Assembly (NCBI GenBank): GCA_023139655.1
Contig: JAGLNE010000033.1
Span: 1 to 20,823 of the forward strand
From: Candidatus Parcubacteria bacterium
GTDB taxonomy: Bacteria > Patescibacteriota > Patescibacteriia > Patescibacteriales > UBA12075
DNA length: 20,823 nucleotides
Direction of reading: 5' to 3'
Made by a program: the position numbers and the translations under genes. The notes beneath the pieces were generated by a model. That model was not told the DNA's origin. It did no database searches and was given only the letters and a program-made list of their open reading frames with translations. Below, piece by piece: positions 1 to 7,041 of this stretch (position 1 is its first letter; each line of letters starts with the position of its first letter).

Positions 1-15
1 CGAGCGATAGCGAGC

Positions 16-26
16 GGGGGAGAGGT
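16..26 (+). promoter_or_regulatory. Ribosome binding site of dnaJ
   Basis: A purine run GGGGGAGAGG ends about 10 nt before the ATG at 36. It is one of the few clear Shine-Dalgarno-like sites in this window and supports the ATG at 36 as the start. The bases before it (CGAGCGATAGCGAGCGG) are a small GC-rich repeat, similar in wording to the GC-rich core of the inverted-repeat element near 1780. Confidence 0.6.
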
Positions 27-35
27 AGATAAATT

Positions 36-1121
36 ATGGGAAAAGATTATTATAAAACACTCGGGGTGGAAAAAGGCGCGAGCCAGGATGAGATTAAGAA
101 AGCCTTTCGGAAAAAAGCGCATGAATGCCACCCGGATAAAGCCAATGGTAATGAGGCCAAGTTTAAAGAAATAAATGAGGCCTACCAGGTTCTTGGCGAC
201 CCTAAAAAACGCGGCCAATATGATCAGTTTGGTTCAAGCTTTGAGAATATGCAAGGCGCGGGCGGCTACGCTGGATTTGACGGTTTTAGGGATTTTTCCG
301 GAGCCGCCAATGGTTTCAACGTCAACATGGATGATTTGGGTGATATTTTCGGCGGTATTGGCGATATGTTTAGCTGGGGCAATGGCAGACGCGGCCGCAA
401 TACCCGCGGCCGGGATCTGCAGATGCTCATCAACATAAGTTTTATGGAAGCGGTATTTGGAGTTGAGAAAGAAGTGATAATAAACAAACAAGTTGTTTGC
501 GGCCGTTGTAATGGTAATTTAGCTGAGCCGGGAACCAAAATAGAAACATGTAAGACCTGTAAGGGCACCGGCCACATCACTCGTGTCCAGCGGACAATTC
601 TTGGTAATATGCAGGTTAATGCAACTTGCGAGGCTTGTCGCGGCGAAGGCAAGACTTATTCCAAACTATGTACCAAGTGTTCTGGCAAAGGCACGGTCAT
701 GGACCGCGTAAGTTTGAAAATAAAAATCCCGGCCGGAATTGATAATAACGAAACTATCCGTCTCTCCGGCCAAGGCGAGGCTGGGGAAAGGGGTGCGTCT
801 GCTGGCGATCTCTATCTCAAAGTACAAGTGACATCAAGTTTAAAATTTAAACGTGATGGTTTTGACGTTATATCAGAAACCAATATAAGCTTTACCCAGG
901 CGGCCCTGGGTGATAAAATAGATATAGAGACAGTGTATGGATCGGTTAAGCTAAAAATACCGGCTGGCGCTGAGTCAGGAACGGTTTATAAGCTAAGAAA
1001 CAAAGGAATAGAACGCCTTCAAGGAAGTGGTAAGGGTGACCACTTGGTAACAATTAACATTAAAACCCCCAGAAATTTAAGTAGAAAACAAAAAGAGCTA
1101 TTAAGGGAATTAAACCTATGA
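36..1121 (+). CDS. dnaJ: Chaperone protein DnaJ (Hsp40)
   Basis: Co-chaperone that delivers unfolded clients to DnaK and stimulates its ATPase in the cytoplasm. The 361-aa protein has the full type I layout. The J domain is at about residues 4-66 with the HPD tripeptide at 32-34. A Gly/Phe-rich linker runs from about 66 to 118. The zinc-binding region has four Cys pairs (C155/C158, C172/C175, C198/C201, C212/C215). The C-terminal substrate-binding domains follow, with an IPAG motif near 231. The first Cys pair is followed by NGNLAEPG rather than the usual GxGA, a mild deviation. Length is slightly below the common 370-380 aa. The stop codon overlaps the next start (ATGA), so the downstream gene is probably translationally coupled. 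grpE and dnaK, if adjacent, lie outside the window. Confidence 0.97.
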   Translation: MGKDYYKTLGVEKGASQDEIKKAFRKKAHECHPDKANGNEAKFKEINEAYQVLGDPKKRGQYDQFGSSFENMQGAGGYAGFDGFRDFSGAANGFNVNMDDLGDIFGGIGDMFSWGNGRRGRNTRGRDLQMLINISFMEAVFGVEKEVIINKQVVCGRCNGNLAEPGTKIETCKTCKGTGHITRVQRTILGNMQVNATCEACRGEGKTYSKLCTKCSGKGTVMDRVSLKIKIPAGIDNNETIRLSGQGEAGERGASAGDLYLKVQVTSSLKFKRDGFDVISETNISFTQAALGDKIDIETVYGSVKLKIPAGAESGTVYKLRNKGIERLQGSGKGDHLVTINIKTPRNLSRKQKELLRELNL

Positions 1122-1564
1122 GTAAATCACCCCATGAGCAAATAAAATTTGATTTTGCGGAAGAGGATTCAGAATTTAGTGCTGATAATAAACTTAAGGT
1201 CACTAGCGAAAAAAGAATGAAGCCGAAGAAGAAATTAAAAATAGTAGTTGAGGAGTTTTGGGATAAAGACGTGGATACACAATATAATATTTTTAAAAGA
1301 GTGTTTTTGCATAAACCAGACATTAAGCCAGAAGAAATAAATACAAGGCAGGTGGCGCTTGCTATGTTAAGTGAATATTCTGGTAGTGTTTACGAAGCTG
1401 AAGATTGTGATACTGTCCCCAGAAAAGATTTTTATGATTTAGAAATACTAGTGTTGGATTATTTTAGTAGGTTAAAGGAAGATTATAAACAAGGCGAGGC
1501 TTCGATCCAACAAAAAAGTAAGTGGACATCCCATATTGGCAGGGGTCTACCGGAAGATGATTAA
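1118..1564 (+). CDS. Unknown 148-aa soluble protein, coupled to dnaJ
   Basis: I do not recognise a family. The ATG lies in the ATGA overlap with the dnaJ stop, which argues for a real, co-translated gene. The protein is hydrophilic with no signal peptide or membrane segment. It has an acidic N-terminal part, then a Lys-rich patch (KRMKPKKKLK, about residues 32-41), then an apparently folded, mostly helical region from about 45 to 125, and an acidic C-terminus. It holds a single Cys. Position suggests, but does not prove, a link with the DnaK/DnaJ system or its regulation. It could equally be a lineage-specific protein that uses the dnaJ transcript. Confidence 0.75.
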   Translation: MSKSPHEQIKFDFAEEDSEFSADNKLKVTSEKRMKPKKKLKIVVEEFWDKDVDTQYNIFKRVFLHKPDIKPEEINTRQVALAMLSEYSGSVYEAEDCDTVPRKDFYDLEILVLDYFSRLKEDYKQGEASIQQKSKWTSHIGRGLPEDD

Positions 1565-1591
1565 TGTTTTCCCTATTTAATTAGTTGTTAG

Positions 1592-1623
1592 CTAATATTA
1601 AGCTAAAAATATTAGTGTTTTTT
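1592..1623 (+). terminator. Probable intrinsic terminator of the dnaJ unit
   Basis: A perfect 8-bp stem (CTAATATT at 1592-1599, AATATTAG at 1608-1615) with an 8-nt loop is followed by TGTTTTTT. It sits 28 nt after the stop at 1564. The stem is A/T-rich, so the hairpin is weak, but the position and T-run fit a terminator. Confidence 0.5.
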
Positions 1624-1638
1624 CCACAGTTTTAAGAC

Positions 1639-1666
1639 TTGAAAAATTATTTTGAATTTGTATAAT
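1639..1666 (+). promoter_or_regulatory. Predicted sigma70-type promoter
   Basis: A -35 box TTGAAA (1639-1644) and a perfect -10 box TATAAT (1661-1666) are separated by 16 nt. Transcription would start near 1673 and run about 280 nt before the ABC ATPase start at 1954. The product would be either a long leader containing the inverted-repeat element or a separate small RNA. Confidence 0.5.
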
Positions 1667-1748
1667 ATTAATGCTACAATGTTAAAGCTTTTAAAACACT
1701 TTTAAATATTTTATTTTTATTTTTAAGTTTGGATAATACCCACGATCA

Positions 1749-1867
1749 CATTGGCTAATATTATTTATTTTCTCGCTACGGAACTCGCTACGCTCAGACC
1801 CTCCTACGCCAAGGCTACGGCAGGGCGCGGCAGCCATCGCTTCAAAAATAAATAATATTAGCCAATG
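1749..1867. repeat. Inverted-repeat element with GC-rich core
   Basis: Arms 1749-1771 and 1845-1867 are perfect 23-nt reverse complements (CATTGGCTAATATTATTTAT on the left, continuing TTT). They enclose about 73 nt that is strikingly GC-rich against the AT-rich flanks and contains small repeated words such as CTCGCTACG and GCTACGG. The whole could fold as one long hairpin. It resembles a non-autonomous palindromic intergenic element, but I see no open reading frame and no clear target-site duplication. Confidence 0.75.
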
Positions 1868-1953
1868 TTTGTGCTTATTAAATAAGCAGGTGTGTAAGTT
1901 ATGATTTAATAAAAATAAAGTATTTAAAAGTTTTATTGTTTTATTTTGTAAAA

Positions 1954-2883
1954 ATGATTGAAATATCTAATCTAACAAAAAAATTTGGCACTAATGTGGT
2001 TTTGGACGACATTAGTTTTTCTGTGAAAAAGGGTGAGATTCTTGGGTTCCTGGGGCCAAATGGCGCCGGTAAGACCACGACCATGAAGATCATCACCAGT
2101 TTTTGGACGCCCACTAAGGGTACAGTGAAAATTGACGGCGTGGATGTGATGGTTGATTCAATGGCGACCAGGAAAAAAATTGGTTATTTACCAGAGACTG
2201 TCCCGCTCTATGATGATATGCGGGTTTATGAATATTTAAAGTTTGTTGCCGAGATCAGAGGAATAGACAAGGGCAGGATCAAAGAACGCATGGCTAGTGT
2301 GGTTGGTTCTTGCGGGCTTAAGCAAGTGATCCGTAAACCAATAGAGGAGCTTAGCAAGGGTTTTCGCCAGCGGGTCGGTTTGGCTCAGGCGATCATGCAT
2401 GAGCCGGATATTTTGATTCTGGACGAACCAACCACCGGCCTGGACCCGAACCAGATCGCGGAGATCCGTGATTTGATCAAAAAAATCGGCAAGGAAAAGA
2501 CGATTATTTTTTCCACCCATATCCTCTCTGAGGTAAGCGCGACTTGTGACCGGGCGATTATTATCAATAATGGCAAGATCGTGGCCGAAGGTAGTCCTGG
2601 TAACTTGGTCAAACAGGCCGGCGGCAAGGAAATAGTTTATATCAAAGTGCGTGGCCCGCGCGACGTAGTGTTGGAAAAACTTAAAGAAATGGAAAATATT
2701 GAATCAGTTGAATATAAGGACAAAGAAGCGGAAAATATATTTGGTTTTAATATCGTACCCAAAGCCGGAGTTGATATCCGCGAGCATCTATCAATGAAAG
2801 TAGTTAAAAATAATTGGAATATTTATGAGCTATACCGTGAGTCAGTTTCGCTGGAAGATGTGTTTATGGATTTAACAAAGTAG
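1954..2883 (+). CDS. ABC transporter ATP-binding protein (GldA-like)
   Basis: Nucleotide-binding subunit that powers an ABC-2 type exporter at the inner face of the membrane. Residues from the ATG at 1954 (309 aa): Walker A GPNGAGKT 34-41, signature LSKGFRQRV 132-140, Walker B ILILDEP 152-158, D-loop TTGLDP 159-164, switch His188. A C-terminal extension of about 90 residues follows the nucleotide-binding domain, as in the gliding/Nod-type ABC-2 ATPases. An in-frame TTG at 1936 would add six residues (MFYFVK), but the ATG matches the family start (MIEISNLTKKFG). The partners are the permease and GldG-like genes downstream. A REP-like element separates this gene from the permease. The substrate is unknown. 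Confidence 0.93.
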   Translation: MIEISNLTKKFGTNVVLDDISFSVKKGEILGFLGPNGAGKTTTMKIITSFWTPTKGTVKIDGVDVMVDSMATRKKIGYLPETVPLYDDMRVYEYLKFVAEIRGIDKGRIKERMASVVGSCGLKQVIRKPIEELSKGFRQRVGLAQAIMHEPDILILDEPTTGLDPNQIAEIRDLIKKIGKEKTIIFSTHILSEVSATCDRAIIINNGKIVAEGSPGNLVKQAGGKEIVYIKVRGPRDVVLEKLKEMENIESVEYKDKEAENIFGFNIVPKAGVDIREHLSMKVVKNNWNIYELYRESVSLEDVFMDLTK

Positions 2884-2931
2884 TTACTAATTACGAATCA
2901 GTACGAATTTACGAATACTTAAAAATAATCT

Positions 2932-3018
2932 GTCATTCTGATCCCGCGAAGCGGGAGAAGAATCCCGTGGGTACAGTCACGAGATCCTTCACTCCGCTAG
3001 CGCTTCGTTCAGGATGAC
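2932..3018 (+). repeat. REP-like palindromic element, copy 1
   Basis: An 87-nt GC-richer element with imperfect terminal complementarity (GTCATTCTGA at the left, TCAGGATGAC at the right). It has an inner hairpin (CCCGCGAAGCGGGA) and words shared with the copies at 10377 and 11738. It lies between the ABC ATPase and permease genes and ends 8 nt before the permease ATG. Its terminal AGGA could act as a distant ribosome binding site. Confidence 0.85.
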
Positions 3019-3026
3019 AAAAAGTT

Positions 3027-3767
3027 ATGAATAATATTGATAAAAAATATTTAAAAACCATATATATACTTTTCAAGAAAGAGTTGATGGGTTATTTTAA
3101 TTCACCGATTGCTTATATTTTTATCGGCGTTTTTTTGATAGTGGGAAATTGGCTGTTTTTTAAGAATTTTTATATTATCGGCCAGGCTAGCATGCGGGCT
3201 TACTTTGAGCTTTTGCCCTGGATATTTTTGTTTCTTGCGCCGGCCATTACTATGCGTTTGTGGGCCGAGGAAAAGAAGAACGGTACAATTGAATTTCTTT
3301 TGACCCTGCCGTTGACTGATTGGCAGATAGTATTATCCAAATTTTTTGGCGGACTGGCCTTTTTGTTTATTTCCCTGTTGCTTACCATAACCATTCCTAT
3401 CTCTTTGGTCAGCATTGGTAATGTTGACTGGGGTCCGGTTATTGGCGGCTACTTAGGCGCCCTTTTTCTGGGCGGAGCTTATTTGGCGCTGGGTTTATTT
3501 ATCTCCAGCTTGACCAAAAATCAGATTATTGCTTTTATTTTAGCCTTAGTAACTAGTTTTATTGCTTTTATAATTGGCGCGAATTTTGTTTTGATCGGCG
3601 CGCCCCAATTTTTAGTCCCAATCATGAGTTTTATGGGCCTGGGGACGCATTTTTATAATATTGCCAGAGGAGTGTTAGACTCCAAGGATATAATTTATTA
3701 TTTATCGTTTATTTTTGTATTTTTATATTTAAACGCGCGGGTGATAGAGACTAGGGGATGGAAATAA
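3027..3767 (+). CDS. ABC-2 type transporter permease (GldF-like)
   Basis: Membrane subunit of the exporter energised by the upstream ATPase. The 246-aa protein has about six hydrophobic segments: near residues 28-44, 62-78, 103-130, 139-160, 168-190 and 222-240. It begins with a cytoplasmic segment typical of ABC-2 permeases (YILFKKELMGYFNSPIAYIF). The AEEKKNGTIEFLLTLP motif (about residues 80-95), between the second and third helices, is characteristic of the family. The length fits GldF-type permeases (about 240 aa). The gene is followed by an AT-rich palindromic spacer and then the GldG-like gene. In this arrangement ATPase, permease and auxiliary protein form one complex. What it exports cannot be told from the sequence. 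Confidence 0.93.
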   Translation: MNNIDKKYLKTIYILFKKELMGYFNSPIAYIFIGVFLIVGNWLFFKNFYIIGQASMRAYFELLPWIFLFLAPAITMRLWAEEKKNGTIEFLLTLPLTDWQIVLSKFFGGLAFLFISLLLTITIPISLVSIGNVDWGPVIGGYLGALFLGGAYLALGLFISSLTKNQIIAFILALVTSFIAFIIGANFVLIGAPQFLVPIMSFMGLGTHFYNIARGVLDSKDIIYYLSFIFVFLYLNARVIETRGWK

Positions 3768-3900
3768 AAAAAATCAAAAATCAAATTTCAAAATGCAAAA
3801 TGTAATTCAAAAATCAAAATGTCTATATTTTTACATTTTGAATTTATTTTTAACTTTTGATTTGTCATTTTAACTTTTGATTTTTGTATTTTGATTTTTA
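3766..3900. repeat. AT-rich palindromic spacer (ATCAAAAATCAAA words)
   Basis: The left half is built from AAAATCAAA-type words and the right half from TTTGATTTTT-type words, so the spacer can fold back on itself as an imperfect hairpin. It separates the permease from the GldG-like gene and ends just before the ATG at 3906. A spurious Lys/Asn/Gln-rich reading frame on the minus strand comes from this repeat. Confidence 0.75.
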
Positions 3901-3905
3901 GAATC

Positions 3906-5450
3906 ATGACTAAAAAGACTACTAGAGTAAAAAAAACCGATCTAAGTGTTACCATATTATTAATATTGGGAATTTTGGTGGTGGCAAACTTTTTTTCATA
4001 TAAATTATTCCTTCGCTTAGATTTGACCGAGAATAAGATTTTTTCTATATCTGATGCGACCAGGAATACGATGCGGGAGCTGGATGACGTAGTAAACATT
4101 AAAGCCTATTTTAGTTCTACTTTGCCCAGTCAGGTATTGTCTTTAAAACAAGAGGTAGGGGATGTGTTGGATGAATATGAGGCTTACTCAGGCGGGAAGG
4201 TTAAGGTTGAGTTTATTGACCCAAGTGATGACGTTGATTTGGCCCAGGAGCTGGCCATCAAAGGAATCCCGCAATTGACTTTTGAAGTCTATGAAAAAGA
4301 CAAGATGCAGCTGGTGAATGGATATATGGGAATCGCAATTAGTTACAGCGATAATATTGAAGTAATTCCGGCGGTTAAACGCGATACCAGCGACTTGGAA
4401 TATCAAATAACTTCCGCAATTAAAAAAGTAACCGTGGACGAGATGGCTACTATTGGCTATCTTAGTTCGCACGGAACGCATAGTTTAACCGAAAGTTTAA
4501 AAGCGGCTGACCAGGGTCTAAGGGAATTATACTCAGTAAGGGAAGTTTCTCTAAGCGAAGAAGAGCCAAGTATCGTCGAAGACATTGATACTCTTTTAAT
4601 CGTTGGTGCCAAAGAAAAATTTTCAGGTGATCAGCTGCGGGCAATAAACGCGTTCGTGGTTCGAGGCGGCGCCCTATTGATACTGCAAGACGGTGTGTCA
4701 ATCGGGCAAGGCCTAATGGCCCAAAAAAATAACACTGGTTTGGATACTTTATTAAAGCAATATGGTATTAGTCTTAATCATGATTTGATAGCGGACAAGC
4801 GCAGCGGGGTGGCTTCATTTACCCAAGGTTTCCTGACTTTTTCCAGCGATTATCCTTTTTGGCCCAAGATCACTAACGCGGGATTTAATCCGGATGCGAG
4901 TGCGGTCTCCAATTTGGAGAATGTAATTTTACCTTGGGCTAGCAGCGTTGTGGTTGATACCGCTAAAATCAGTGAAGATAGCTTTAAATATTTAGCCTTT
5001 ACTACCAATGATGGCTGGCGTGTAAGTGATAATTTTAATATTTCACCAAATGGTTCAGCAGTGCCGCAAGGCGAGCAAAAGCGTTATAATTTGGCGCTGG
5101 TCGTGAACGGCACTATTACTAACGCATATCCGGAAGAGGGAGCAGCGGAAAAAATAAACGGAAAGATTGTAGTTGTCGGGGACTCTGATTTTGTAACGGA
5201 CGGCTTTCTTCGTAATAATCCGGATAATTTAACTTTGTTCCAGAATTTGGTTGATACTTTAAGCTTTGACGAAGACCTTATCAGTATCCGCTCCAAGGGT
5301 GTCACTAGCCGCCCCGTAAAAGAGCTCTCAGACGGCTCACGGGCGACAATTCGTTATTTAAATATATTTGGATTAACCTTATTGGTAATTGCCCTTGGTA
5401 TGCTTAGGTATTTTATGAGGAGAAAAAGTCGGTTTGTAGATGATATCTAA
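3906..5450 (+). CDS. GldG-like ABC transporter auxiliary protein
   Basis: Membrane-anchored extracytoplasmic component of Gld-type ABC exporters (ABC_transp_aux family). The ATG at 3906 gives 514 aa; an in-frame TTG at 3891 would lie in the repeat and is unlikely. An N-terminal membrane helix (about residues 13-31) is followed by the family hallmark LDLTENKIFSIS (about 38-49). A large extracytoplasmic domain comes next, with a ThuA/GATase-like segment that includes the GYLSSHGTHSL stretch near 186-196. It ends with a C-terminal helix (about 483-500) and a short basic tail (RYFMRRKSR). Both termini are thus likely cytoplasmic. It forms a set with the ATPase and permease upstream and the DUF4340 protein downstream, as in many Bacteroidetes and CPR genomes. 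Confidence 0.9.
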   Translation: MTKKTTRVKKTDLSVTILLILGILVVANFFSYKLFLRLDLTENKIFSISDATRNTMRELDDVVNIKAYFSSTLPSQVLSLKQEVGDVLDEYEAYSGGKVKVEFIDPSDDVDLAQELAIKGIPQLTFEVYEKDKMQLVNGYMGIAISYSDNIEVIPAVKRDTSDLEYQITSAIKKVTVDEMATIGYLSSHGTHSLTESLKAADQGLRELYSVREVSLSEEEPSIVEDIDTLLIVGAKEKFSGDQLRAINAFVVRGGALLILQDGVSIGQGLMAQKNNTGLDTLLKQYGISLNHDLIADKRSGVASFTQGFLTFSSDYPFWPKITNAGFNPDASAVSNLENVILPWASSVVVDTAKISEDSFKYLAFTTNDGWRVSDNFNISPNGSAVPQGEQKRYNLALVVNGTITNAYPEEGAAEKINGKIVVVGDSDFVTDGFLRNNPDNLTLFQNLVDTLSFDEDLISIRSKGVTSRPVKELSDGSRATIRYLNIFGLTLLVIALGMLRYFMRRKSRFVDDI

Positions 5451-5451
5451 A

Positions 5452-5530
5452 CACGAAGATAACGAATAAAAACTAATGTAACGAATTATATTTCGTATAT
5501 TTCGTGTCTATTCGTTTAATTCGTGTATAT
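5452..5530. repeat. Palindromic spacer (AACGAAT / ATTCGTGT words)
   Basis: The left half repeats CACGAA/AACGAA words and the right half repeats TTCGTGT/ATTCGT words, forming an imperfect inverted repeat between the GldG-like and thioredoxin-like genes. No T-run follows, so it is not a standard terminator. Confidence 0.75.
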
Positions 5531-5534
5531 ATTT

Positions 5535-5801
5535 ATGAAAGTATTAAAATTCGGGGCAATATGGTGTAAGGAATGTTTGGTAATGCGCCCAATGTGGGAA
5601 GAGATTGAAGCCGATATGCCCAATCTAAAAACAGAATATTACGACGCGGATTTAAATCCGGAAGTAATAAAAAAATATGAGGTAAAAAATTTACCGGTAT
5701 TTATTTTTTTGGATAAAAACGACAATGAAATATCGCGTCTTAAAGGCATCCAGAATAAGGAGGACCTAGTTCGAATAGTTAAAGAGAATATTGATAAGTA
5801 A
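5535..5801 (+). CDS. Thioredoxin-like protein
   Basis: Small predicted thiol-disulfide protein. The ATG at 5535 gives 88 aa (MKVLKFGAIWCKEC...). The redox pair is C11/C14 in WCKEC, and the cis-Pro motif is KNLPVFIFL (Pro near residue 57). It lacks the first helix and strand of the longer thioredoxins and matches the short single-domain form common in CPR bacteria. No signal peptide is seen, so it is probably cytoplasmic. An in-frame GTG at 5523 would only add MYIF from the repeat. It sits inside the ABC exporter cluster between the GldG-like and DUF4340 genes. Whether it serves that exporter is unknown. Confidence 0.88.
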   Translation: MKVLKFGAIWCKECLVMRPMWEEIEADMPNLKTEYYDADLNPEVIKKYEVKNLPVFIFLDKNDNEISRLKGIQNKEDLVRIVKENIDK

Positions 5802-5803
5802 TA

Positions 5804-5884
5804 TAACACAAATACGCGAATGAACACGAATGACGCGAATATATTTGCGTCATTCGCGTGATATTCGTGTCATTCGTGTTACGA
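5804..5884. repeat. Palindromic spacer (CACGAATGACGCGAAT words)
   Basis: Imperfect inverted repeat. The left-half words AACACGAATGACGCGAAT are mirrored by GCGTCATTCGCGTG and ATTCGTGTCATTCGTGTT on the right. It fills the gap between the thioredoxin-like gene and the DUF4340 gene, with words different from those of the spacer just upstream. Confidence 0.8.
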
Positions 5885-5888
5885 CAAT

Positions 5889-6830
5889 ATGAACAAGAAG
5901 AATTTAGTATTGGGGGGGATTTTAGCCGCGTTAATAATAATTGCTTTTGTAAGCGAGGGGCCGCTTAAAGATTGGCGAGCCAAATTAGGTAAAGTAGAGA
6001 ATATATTGGCTACAGTTGATTTTAGTCAAGTCAGCCGAATAGATATTAATAGATCAGGTGAAGCGTTTAGTATAGAGAAAGACGGGGACAGGTGGAAAAT
6101 AGCCGGTACCAAGGGTTTTTATGTGCGCGATGATATCATCCAAGGTATAGAGCTAGCTCTTAACGCGGTCAAAGAAGCGGACGTTCTATTAGCTAGTGAA
6201 AACGAGGCAAAAAAGGACGATTTTGAAGTGGGAGAAAGCGGAACCAGTATCAGTCTTAGGCAGGGTGACACGCTCCTTTATGAATTTATTGTCGGTAAAG
6301 TCGGAGTGGATTTTACAAGCACCTATATTACCAAGAACGATACTCCAAAAACTTATTTAATAAAAGCTAATTTAAATTCAGCCTTGGTGCGGAGTGATTG
6401 GTATGACCCAATAATACTCAAAGGCGATATAGAAAAGATAAGTAAGCTTAGGTTCCAACATTCGAGCTTGGAATTTACCGCTGAATTGCAAGAAGATGAG
6501 TGGCAAGGAATATTACCCTATAAGTTTGATGTTGACGAGGAAAAAATTGGTTTAATTTTGGAGAGTATGTCTAATTTAATTGCGGCTGATATTCCGGAAC
6601 AGACTTTTGAAGGGACTGGTTTTGATAAGGATATAATTATCATCCAAGCCACAGGCGAGGACATTGACTCAACGATTATGATCGGCGGGCCGCAGGCTGT
6701 TGACGCAGAGGAAGAAGTTGATTCAGAAGACATTCTATATTACGCCAAGCGCGCTGATAGTGATAATATTTATTTAATAAGCGCGGAGCAAAAAGAGCTG
6801 TTAGATGTTAGGATTCAGGATTTGCGATAG
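5889..6830 (+). CDS. DUF4340 domain protein, membrane-anchored
   Basis: Protein of unknown function with the DUF4340 fold, usually found next to GldF/GldG-type transporters. The 313-aa sequence has an N-terminal membrane helix (about residues 5-24, LVLGGILAALIIIAFVSEGP). An extracytoplasmic region follows with the typical motifs FSIEKDGDRWKIAG (about 58-71), an ADVLLASENEAKKDDFEVGE-type segment (about 96-115) and later SDWYDPIIL (about 168-176). Its position as last gene of the ABC cluster suggests that it is an extracytoplasmic partner of the exporter. A strong terminator follows after an inverted-repeat arm. The family assignment is by motif and context. Confidence 0.85.
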   Translation: MNKKNLVLGGILAALIIIAFVSEGPLKDWRAKLGKVENILATVDFSQVSRIDINRSGEAFSIEKDGDRWKIAGTKGFYVRDDIIQGIELALNAVKEADVLLASENEAKKDDFEVGESGTSISLRQGDTLLYEFIVGKVGVDFTSTYITKNDTPKTYLIKANLNSALVRSDWYDPIILKGDIEKISKLRFQHSSLEFTAELQEDEWQGILPYKFDVDEEKIGLILESMSNLIAADIPEQTFEGTGFDKDIIIIQATGEDIDSTIMIGGPQAVDAEEEVDSEDILYYAKRADSDNIYLISAEQKELLDVRIQDLR

Positions 6831-6872
6831 ACGCCGCGGATATTACGCGGACTCTACGCGGAATTAACGCGG

Positions 6873-6898
6873 AAAGGTGTATTTTTACACCTTTTTTT
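6873..6898 (+). terminator. Intrinsic terminator of the ABC exporter cluster
   Basis: Perfect 9-bp stem AAAGGTGTA (6873-6881) / TACACCTTT (6886-6894) with a TTTT loop. The T-run covers 6892-6898. This is the strongest terminator in the window. Confidence 0.85.
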
Positions 6899-6911
6899 GG
6901 TACTTAAGCTA

Positions 6912-6920
6912 TGGTATAAT
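6912..6920 (+). promoter_or_regulatory. Extended -10 promoter for the PfkB-kinase unit
   Basis: TG-G-TATAAT is an extended -10 element right after the terminator. No good -35 box is seen, as is usual for extended -10 promoters. The same 11-mer TATGGTATAAT occurs before pgk at 10492-10502. Transcription would start near 6927 and run through the right inverted-repeat arm to the ATG at 7042. Confidence 0.6.
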
Positions 6921-7041
6921 TAATATTAAGGTTTATCTGCGTAAAATCCGCGTAGAGTCCGCGTTAATTCCGTGGATAAATGCGTATAACGCATTTTATA
7001 TTATTAATAGTAAAAAGTGTAAAAAGCACTTATACATTTTT

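Larger units (their letters stand above)
1565..1953. other. Gene-free stretch of 389 nt
   Basis: No credible reading frame on either strand. It holds a weak terminator, a predicted promoter, and an AT-rich segment (1680-1730) with TTTTAAA-type hairpin words. After that come a 119-nt element with perfect terminal inverted repeats and a short AT-rich leader into the ABC ATPase gene. I see no Shine-Dalgarno sequence before 1954. Confidence 0.7.
6831..6985. repeat. Inverted repeat enclosing a terminator and promoter
   Basis: The left arm (6831-6872) and right arm (about 6938-6985) consist of GCGGA/TCCGCG words. A perfect 17-nt match (6845-6861 against 6948-6964, ACGCGGACTCTACGCGG) continues imperfectly on both sides. 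The terminator at 6873-6898 and the -10 box at 6915 lie inside the loop. Similar words recur near 12502. Confidence 0.8.

Noticed and set aside
3788..4099. Minus-strand reading frame rich in Lys, Asn and Gln
   Set aside because: It arises from the AT-rich word palindrome and then runs antisense through the start of the GldG-like gene; no protein-like composition.
6877..7041. N-terminal extension of the PfkB-family kinase by 55 residues from an in-frame GTG
   Set aside because: This stretch contains the terminator, the extended -10 promoter and a repeat arm, and the family N-terminus begins at the ATG at 7042.
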